Source: Thioalkalivibrio sp.
GTDB taxonomy: Bacteria; Pseudomonadota; Gammaproteobacteria; Ectothiorhodospirales; Ectothiorhodospiraceae
Reading direction: 5' to 3'
NCBI GenBank assembly: GCA_007119005.1
Contig: SKQM01000169.1
Span: 1-8,968, forward strand
DNA: 8,968 nucleotides
Every line of letters begins with the position of its first letter. The stretch's first letter is position 1. Below the pieces are notes generated by a model. The model worked only from the letters and a program-made list of their open reading frames with translations, made no database searches and was not told the origin of the DNA. A program made the position numbers and the translations under genes. Shown one piece after another: positions 5,271 to 8,968 of the stretch.

Positions 5271-7931
5271 TCAGATTTCTTCCAGCAGCCGCTCCCGCAA
5301 CTGCTCCTGTTGCTCCCGGGTCAGCGCCTTGCCGTCGGCATTGAACAGCAGGAACTGGTCCTCCGCCTGTTCTCCCGCGGTGGTGATTCGCGCGGTGCGT
5401 ACGTTGATCCCCTCGTCGGCGAACACGCAGCCGATGGTCGAGAGTAACCCTGGCCGGTCCAGCGCGCGTACGCTCATCCGGGTGCTGGCGCCGGGCGCAC
5501 CTGGACTGAATGCGACTTGGGTGGCTACGTCGAAGTGCTTCAGGCGGCGCGGCAGGCTGCGCGAGACGGGTTGCTGGTTGAAACGCGGCTCGAGTAGCCG
5601 TTCCCGCAGCACCGAGCGGATCTCATCGACCCGGAACCCGGGTTCCACCGCGTGTCCCATGCTCTCCAGAACCATGAAGGTGTCCAGGGTGTGCCCGCAG
5701 TGGGTGGTGATGACGCGCGCATCGACGATGTCCAGCCCCAGCTGGGTGAGCGTGGTCGCGATCCGCGCAAAGAGCTTCGGGCAATCCTCGGCGTAGACGA
5801 AGATCTCGGTGGTGCCGCGCGGCGTCTCGTGACGCACCAGCACCAGCGGCAGGTCGGCGTCCTTGATTCCGGAAAGGGCGTAGGTGTGCCATGCGACCTC
5901 GTCGGCGGAATGCCGCACGAAGTATTCGACCTCGAATTCGCTCCAGATCTCCTCCACCCTCTCCTCGTCCAGTCCTCGCCGCGCCAGCAGCTGCAGCGCC
6001 TCGGCGCAGGTCTGTCCGATCTGTTCGTCGACGTCCGGCGGGGTGTCGAGCCCCCGCTCCAGCACCCCCACCGTGGCGTGGTACAGGGTCTGGAGCAGGG
6101 AATCCTTCCAGCTGTTCCACAGTTCAGGGTTCGTGCCCCGGATGTCGGCGATGGTCAGCAGGTAGAGCAGGTCGAGCCGCTCGCGGCTGCGGACCTCGCG
6201 GGCGAAACCCAGCACAACGTCGGGGTCGGAGATGTCGCGACGCTGTGCGGTCAGGGACATCAGCAGGTGTGAACGCACCAGCCAGCTGACCAATGCCGAG
6301 TCTTCTTCGCTCACCCCGTGATGCTGGCAGAAGTGCAGCGCGTCCAGAGCACCCAGCTCCGAGTGGTCGCCGCCCCGCCCCTTGGCAATGTCGTGGAACA
6401 GCGCCGCAAGGATCAGGCGCTCCGGGCGTTCGATGCTGGAGGCGATGTCGCTGGCCAGCGGCAGTTCGTGGTGAAAGTCCGGGATGAAAAGCCTGCGTGC
6501 ATTGCGCACCACGTTCAGGGTGTGCTCGTCCACGGTGTAGGCGTGGAACAGGTCGTACTGCATCCTGCCGATGATGCGTCCGAAGGCCGGGATGTAGGCG
6601 CCGAGCACGCCAAAGCGGTTCATGCGGCGCAGTTCGGTGGTGATTCCCTGGGGTGCCCGCAGGATCTTCATGAACAGCTCCCGGCAGACCGGGTTGCGCC
6701 GGAACTGGCCGTCGATCAGATGCCGGTGTGCGCGGATCAGCCGGATGGTCGATGCCCGGATGCCCTGGATCTCCGGGTGAGTCTGGATCAGGTGAAAGGC
6801 CTCGAGCAGCGCCGGCGGATAGACCATGAACACCTGGTCGTGCACCAGTTCGAGGTATCCGCCGCGTACCTGGAAGCGCTGGTGGATACGGTTCGCCTGC
6901 TGCACCGAGGCGGGGTCTTCCAGGATGGCTTCGTTGAAGTGCTGCAGCAGCAGCTCGTTCAGGCGCTGGAGCTCGCAGATGGTGCGGAAATAGTGCTGCA
7001 TGAACTGCTCGACGCCCAGATTCTGGTGCTGATCGGTAAAGCCGAAGGTGTTGGCCAGTGCGCGCTGCAGGTCGAACAGCAGGCGGTCCTCGCGGCGCCC
7101 GGTGAGCATGTGCAGCGCGAAACGCACCTTCCACAGGAAGCGCTGACCCTCGATCAGGTCACGGTATTCCCCCTCGCGCAGGAAGCCGTGGTCCACCAGT
7201 TCGTGCAACTGCTCTGCCGCGAAGTGCCGTTTGCTCACCCAGCCGATCATCTGGATGTCGCGCAGCCCCCCGGGACCTTCCTTCACGTTGGGTTCCAGCC
7301 GGTAGGCGGTTTCGCCGAAGCGCTGGTGGCGCGCCTGCTGTTCGGCCAGCTTCGCCGTGTAGAACGCACGCGAATCCCAGAGCCGGTCGGGCTGCATTAC
7401 CTCGCGGAACCGGTTGAAGATCGTTCCCGGGCCAGCCAGCCGGCGGGCCTCGAACAGCGTGGTGGCGACGGTGATGTCGTTCAGTGCCTCGCGCTGGCAG
7501 TCCGCGAAGCTGCGTACGCTATGTCCCACCTCCAGCCCGATGTCCCAGAGGAAGGTCACGAACTCGCTGATGGTTTCTGCGTGCGTGGCCTCGGCCTCGG
7601 GCTCTGCCAGGATCACGATGTCGATGTCCGAGGACGGGTGCAGTTCGCCGCGACCATAGCCACCGACCGCGACCAGGCACAGCGTGCCGTCCGCGGCGAG
7701 TCCGTGCTGGTTCCAGATCAGGACCAGCAGTGCATCCAACTGGGCGGCGTGCCCGTGGATCAGCACATCGATGTCGGCTCCGGCATGGAACTCGCGGCTC
7801 AGGCCGGCGACGATCGCCCGCCGGTACTCCCGGAACCTGGCGGCATCACGGGGGAAGGCCCGCAGTTCCTCGAGGGAGGGTGCGGCGGGATCGGTTTCCG
7901 GTCCGCTGCGGACCGGTGTCACGGCGCTCAT
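5271..7931 (-). CDS. glnD: Bifunctional [protein-PII] uridylyltransferase / uridylyl-removing enzyme GlnD
   Basis: GlnD senses glutamine and adds or removes UMP on PII proteins (GlnB/GlnK), setting glutamine synthetase activity and NtrBC output. At 886 residues it has the normal full length. The nucleotidyltransferase domain shows GGYGRGELHPSSDIDI (90-105) with catalytic-type D102 and D104. A GlnD linker domain follows ('EGPGGLRDIQMIGW', 218-231). The HD domain, which removes UMP, has H470 and LFHDIAKG (511-518, H513/D514). Two C-terminal ACT domains, which bind glutamine, lie at about 708-785 and 818-886 ('DRPGLLSTIG', 825-834). All active-site motifs are intact. The ATG at 7929-7931 overlaps the map stop as ATGA, so the two are probably co-translated. 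The map-glnD order is the same as in E. coli. Confidence 0.97.
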   Translation of the reverse strand: MSAVTPVRSGPETDPAAPSLEELRAFPRDAARFREYRRAIVAGLSREFHAGADIDVLIHGHAAQLDALLVLIWNQHGLAADGTLCLVAVGGYGRGELHPSSDIDIVILAEPEAEATHAETISEFVTFLWDIGLEVGHSVRSFADCQREALNDITVATTLFEARRLAGPGTIFNRFREVMQPDRLWDSRAFYTAKLAEQQARHQRFGETAYRLEPNVKEGPGGLRDIQMIGWVSKRHFAAEQLHELVDHGFLREGEYRDLIEGQRFLWKVRFALHMLTGRREDRLLFDLQRALANTFGFTDQHQNLGVEQFMQHYFRTICELQRLNELLLQHFNEAILEDPASVQQANRIHQRFQVRGGYLELVHDQVFMVYPPALLEAFHLIQTHPEIQGIRASTIRLIRAHRHLIDGQFRRNPVCRELFMKILRAPQGITTELRRMNRFGVLGAYIPAFGRIIGRMQYDLFHAYTVDEHTLNVVRNARRLFIPDFHHELPLASDIASSIERPERLILAALFHDIAKGRGGDHSELGALDALHFCQHHGVSEEDSALVSWLVRSHLLMSLTAQRRDISDPDVVLGFAREVRSRERLDLLYLLTIADIRGTNPELWNSWKDSLLQTLYHATVGVLERGLDTPPDVDEQIGQTCAEALQLLARRGLDEERVEEIWSEFEVEYFVRHSADEVAWHTYALSGIKDADLPLVLVRHETPRGTTEIFVYAEDCPKLFARIATTLTQLGLDIVDARVITTHCGHTLDTFMVLESMGHAVEPGFRVDEIRSVLRERLLEPRFNQQPVSRSLPRRLKHFDVATQVAFSPGAPGASTRMSVRALDRPGLLSTIGCVFADEGINVRTARITTAGEQAEDQFLLFNADGKALTREQQEQLRERLLEEI

Positions 7932-8713
7932 GCCGCGAGGGCCTGCGGAGGGGTCTCTCCGGCGCGCAGGGTCAGGATGTCGCAGCCGTCCTCAGTGACC
8001 AGAATGGTGTGTTCCCACTGCGCTGACGGGCTGTGATCCTTGGTCACCGCGGTCCAGCCGTCGGCGAGCAGCCGCGTGTGCCGTCGGCCGGCATTGATCA
8101 TCGGTTCGATGGTGAAGCACATGCCCGGCTCCAGTCGCAGGCCCGTGCCGGGCTTGCCGTAGTGCAGAACCTGGGGATCCTCGTGGAAGACCTTGCCGAT
8201 CCCGTGACCACAGTATTCGCGCACCACCGAGCACCGATTCGCCTCGGCATAGGACTGGATCGCGTGGCCGATGTCGCCGAGCGTGGCTCCGGGGCGGACC
8301 TGCTGGATGCCCAGGTAGAGGCAGGCACGGGATACGTCCACGGCGCGCTGGGCCTGGATGCCGGGTTTGCCGATGCAGAACATCTGGCTGGTGTCGCCGT
8401 GGTAACCGTCCTTGATCACCGTGATGTCGATGTTGAGGATGTCCCCGTTCTTCAGTACGCGGTCCCCAGGGATGCCGTGGCAGACCTGGTGGTTCACCGA
8501 GGTACAGATCGACTTCGGGAAACCCCGGTAGTTGAGCGGGGCCGGGATCGCTTTCTGCTGCGTCACGATGTAGTCGTGACAGATGCGGTCGAGCTCGTCG
8601 GTGGTGATGCCGGCCTCGACCTGCGGGGCGATCATCTCGAGCACCTCCGCGGCGAGGCGCCCCGCGACGCGCATGCGCTCGATCTCTTCGGTACTCTTGA
8701 TGGTGACTGCCAT
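7928..8713 (-). CDS. map: Type I methionine aminopeptidase
   Basis: This enzyme removes the initiator methionine from new proteins in the cytoplasm. Numbered from ATG 8711-8713 it is 261 residues, against 264 in E. coli. The five metal ligands are present: D96 and D107 (NIDITVIKDGYHGDT), H170 (REYCGHGIG), E203 (FTIEPM) and E234 (SAQWEHT). Catalytic H79 lies in VCHGIP. The frame stays open to an ATG at 8824, but that adds an Arg-rich tail lying across the rpsB promoter region. The downstream start gives the family N-terminus MAVTIKSTEEIERMRVAGRLA-type pattern. Only a weak GGA lies upstream. It is the first gene of a map-glnD-hrpB cluster divergent from rpsB, so start-Met removal and ribosome synthesis share a control region. 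Confidence 0.96.
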   Translation of the reverse strand: MAVTIKSTEEIERMRVAGRLAAEVLEMIAPQVEAGITTDELDRICHDYIVTQQKAIPAPLNYRGFPKSICTSVNHQVCHGIPGDRVLKNGDILNIDITVIKDGYHGDTSQMFCIGKPGIQAQRAVDVSRACLYLGIQQVRPGATLGDIGHAIQSYAEANRCSVVREYCGHGIGKVFHEDPQVLHYGKPGTGLRLEPGMCFTIEPMINAGRRHTRLLADGWTAVTKDHSPSAQWEHTILVTEDGCDILTLRAGETPPQALAA

Positions 8714-8757
8714 TGGCGAAATCCGACGCACGCGCGGCCGCGAACGGGTGCGCACGT

Positions 8758-8787
8758 TTGGTTTGAACCGGGTTCCTATGCTATAAA
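8758..8787 (+). promoter_or_regulatory. Probable rpsB promoter with extended -10 and GC-rich discriminator
   Basis: TGCTATAAA (8779-8787) is an extended -10, with TG one base before TATAAA. TTGGTT (8758-8763) lies 18 bp upstream as a -35; TTGAAC at 8763 is too close. The bases just after the -10 are GCGCGCGCC, a GC-rich discriminator. In enterics such discriminators mark ribosomal promoters repressed by ppGpp/DksA. Transcription should begin near 8794, leaving a leader of about 124 nt. Confidence 0.6.
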
Positions 8788-8806
8788 GCGCGCGCCCTCG
8801 GGGCAA
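8778..8806 (-). promoter_or_regulatory. Possible map-operon promoter overlapping the rpsB -10
   Basis: On the minus strand TTGCCC (8801-8806) and TAGCAT (8778-8783) are 17 bp apart, each matching four of six sigma-70 consensus bases. Transcription would start near 8771, with a leader of about 58 nt before the map ATG. The match is weak, and other sites in this interval are possible. Confidence 0.3.
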
Positions 8807-8825
8807 TGAAAACCCTAAATCCACA

Positions 8826-8902
8826 CACGTATCGGCACGGCCTGTTGGGTGCCCGTCCAGCGCGGCGGGTTGCAGTCCGGGATACGTGGAGGCCCAACCC
8901 TC
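8826..8902 (+). promoter_or_regulatory. Structured rpsB leader, candidate S2 autoregulatory RNA
   Basis: A perfect 8-bp stem pairs CACGTATC (8826-8833) with GATACGTG (8881-8888). Inside it GGCAC/GTGCC can form a small hairpin around GGCCTGTTGG. Just outside it GAGG (8889-8892) and CCTC (8899-8902) present the loop CCCAAC, which is complementary to GTTGGG (8844-8849) inside the main stem. That arrangement is a kissing loop or pseudoknot, ending two bases before the ribosome binding site. In enterics rpsB is known to be repressed by its own product S2 through a conserved leader; equivalence here is inferred from position and foldability. Confidence 0.5.
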
Positions 8903-8904
8903 TC

Positions 8905-8910
8905 AGGAGA
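8905..8910 (+). promoter_or_regulatory. Strong ribosome binding site of rpsB
   Basis: AGGAGA lies seven bases before ATG 8918. It is the best Shine-Dalgarno match in the window. It fixes the start at 8918 rather than at the internal ATG five codons later. Confidence 0.85.
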
Positions 8911-8917
8911 AACAACC

Positions 8918-8968
8918 ATGTCGCTCGTTACCATGCGCCAGATGCTGGAGGCCGGTGTGCACTTCGGC
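8918..8968 (+). CDS. rpsB: 30S ribosomal protein S2, N-terminal 17 codons
   Basis: Only MSLVTMRQMLEAGVHFG is inside the window. It matches the invariant S2 N-terminus (E. coli MATVSMRDMLKAGVHFG), in which the M-LEAGVHFGH stretch is conserved. S2 binds late to the 30S head and is needed for S1 binding. The ATG follows a strong AGGAGA site and a structured leader. In related bacteria rpsB is followed by tsf and sits opposite map, as here, which strengthens the call despite the short length. Confidence 0.93.
   Translation, partial: MSLVTMRQMLEAGVHFG

Noticed and set aside
3988..5796. 602-residue plus-strand open frame and other long frames opposite hrpB and glnD
   Set aside because: They are high-GC antisense shadows, Arg/Gln/Ala-rich, spanning the junction of two well-supported minus-strand genes and lacking recognisable domains.
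8714..8824. Map start at 8824
   Set aside because: The extra 37 residues are Arg-rich, absent from type I methionine aminopeptidases, and overlap the promoter region of rpsB.
8806..8968. Upstream open frame in the rpsB leader starting at ATG 8806
   Set aside because: It has no useful ribosome site, an Arg-rich product and runs out of frame through rpsB; it also crosses the structured leader.

Overview
The window is high-GC DNA carrying ordinary gammaproteobacterial chromosome genes. The best guess is a purple-sulfur-type or Thioalkalivibrio-like lineage (Chromatiales), but that placement rests on protein similarity recalled from memory and on base composition, not on a search. Two arrangements are shared with enteric bacteria: a tesA-type esterase divergent from a ybbA-ybbP ABC pair, and rpsB divergent from map-glnD. 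I see no phage, insertion sequence, CRISPR array or defence system.

Layout. Positions 1-1239 (minus) hold a YbbP-like permease, cut by the window edge, and its YbbA-like ATPase. Positions 1238-1894 (plus) hold a TesA-like SGNH hydrolase whose ATG overlaps the ATPase ATG by two bases. Positions 1924-2086 hold two tandem 71-bp REP doublets (REPIN/BIME-like) between convergent genes. Positions 2099-2467 (minus) encode a 122-residue protein I do not recognise. Positions 2468-2612 are a divergent intergenic region with two inverted repeats and a probable tRNA promoter. Positions 2613-2689 are tRNA-Arg(CCT). A strong hairpin follows at 2699-2726. Positions 2773-8713 (minus) form a tight cluster transcribed map -> glnD -> hrpB. 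Positions 8714-8917 are a divergent regulatory region with a probable stringent-type promoter and a structured rpsB leader. rpsB (plus) starts at 8918 and leaves the window after 17 codons.

How the parts work together. Methionine aminopeptidase (map), ribosomal protein S2 (rpsB) and the nitrogen-signal sensor GlnD are core growth functions, and map and rpsB share one short control region. HrpB, a DEAH-type helicase, follows glnD by only 11 bp from a TTG start and is probably read from the same transcript. The YbbA/YbbP and TesA proteins act at or beyond the inner membrane and share a start-codon junction that leaves no separate intergenic promoter space.

No new system is evident. The observations most worth a second look are the REP doublets, whose stems show compensating base changes, the rpsB leader with a possible loop-loop or pseudoknot interaction, the overlapping tesA/ybbA start codons, and the hairpin after the tRNA that repeats the tRNA's own acceptor-stem sequence.
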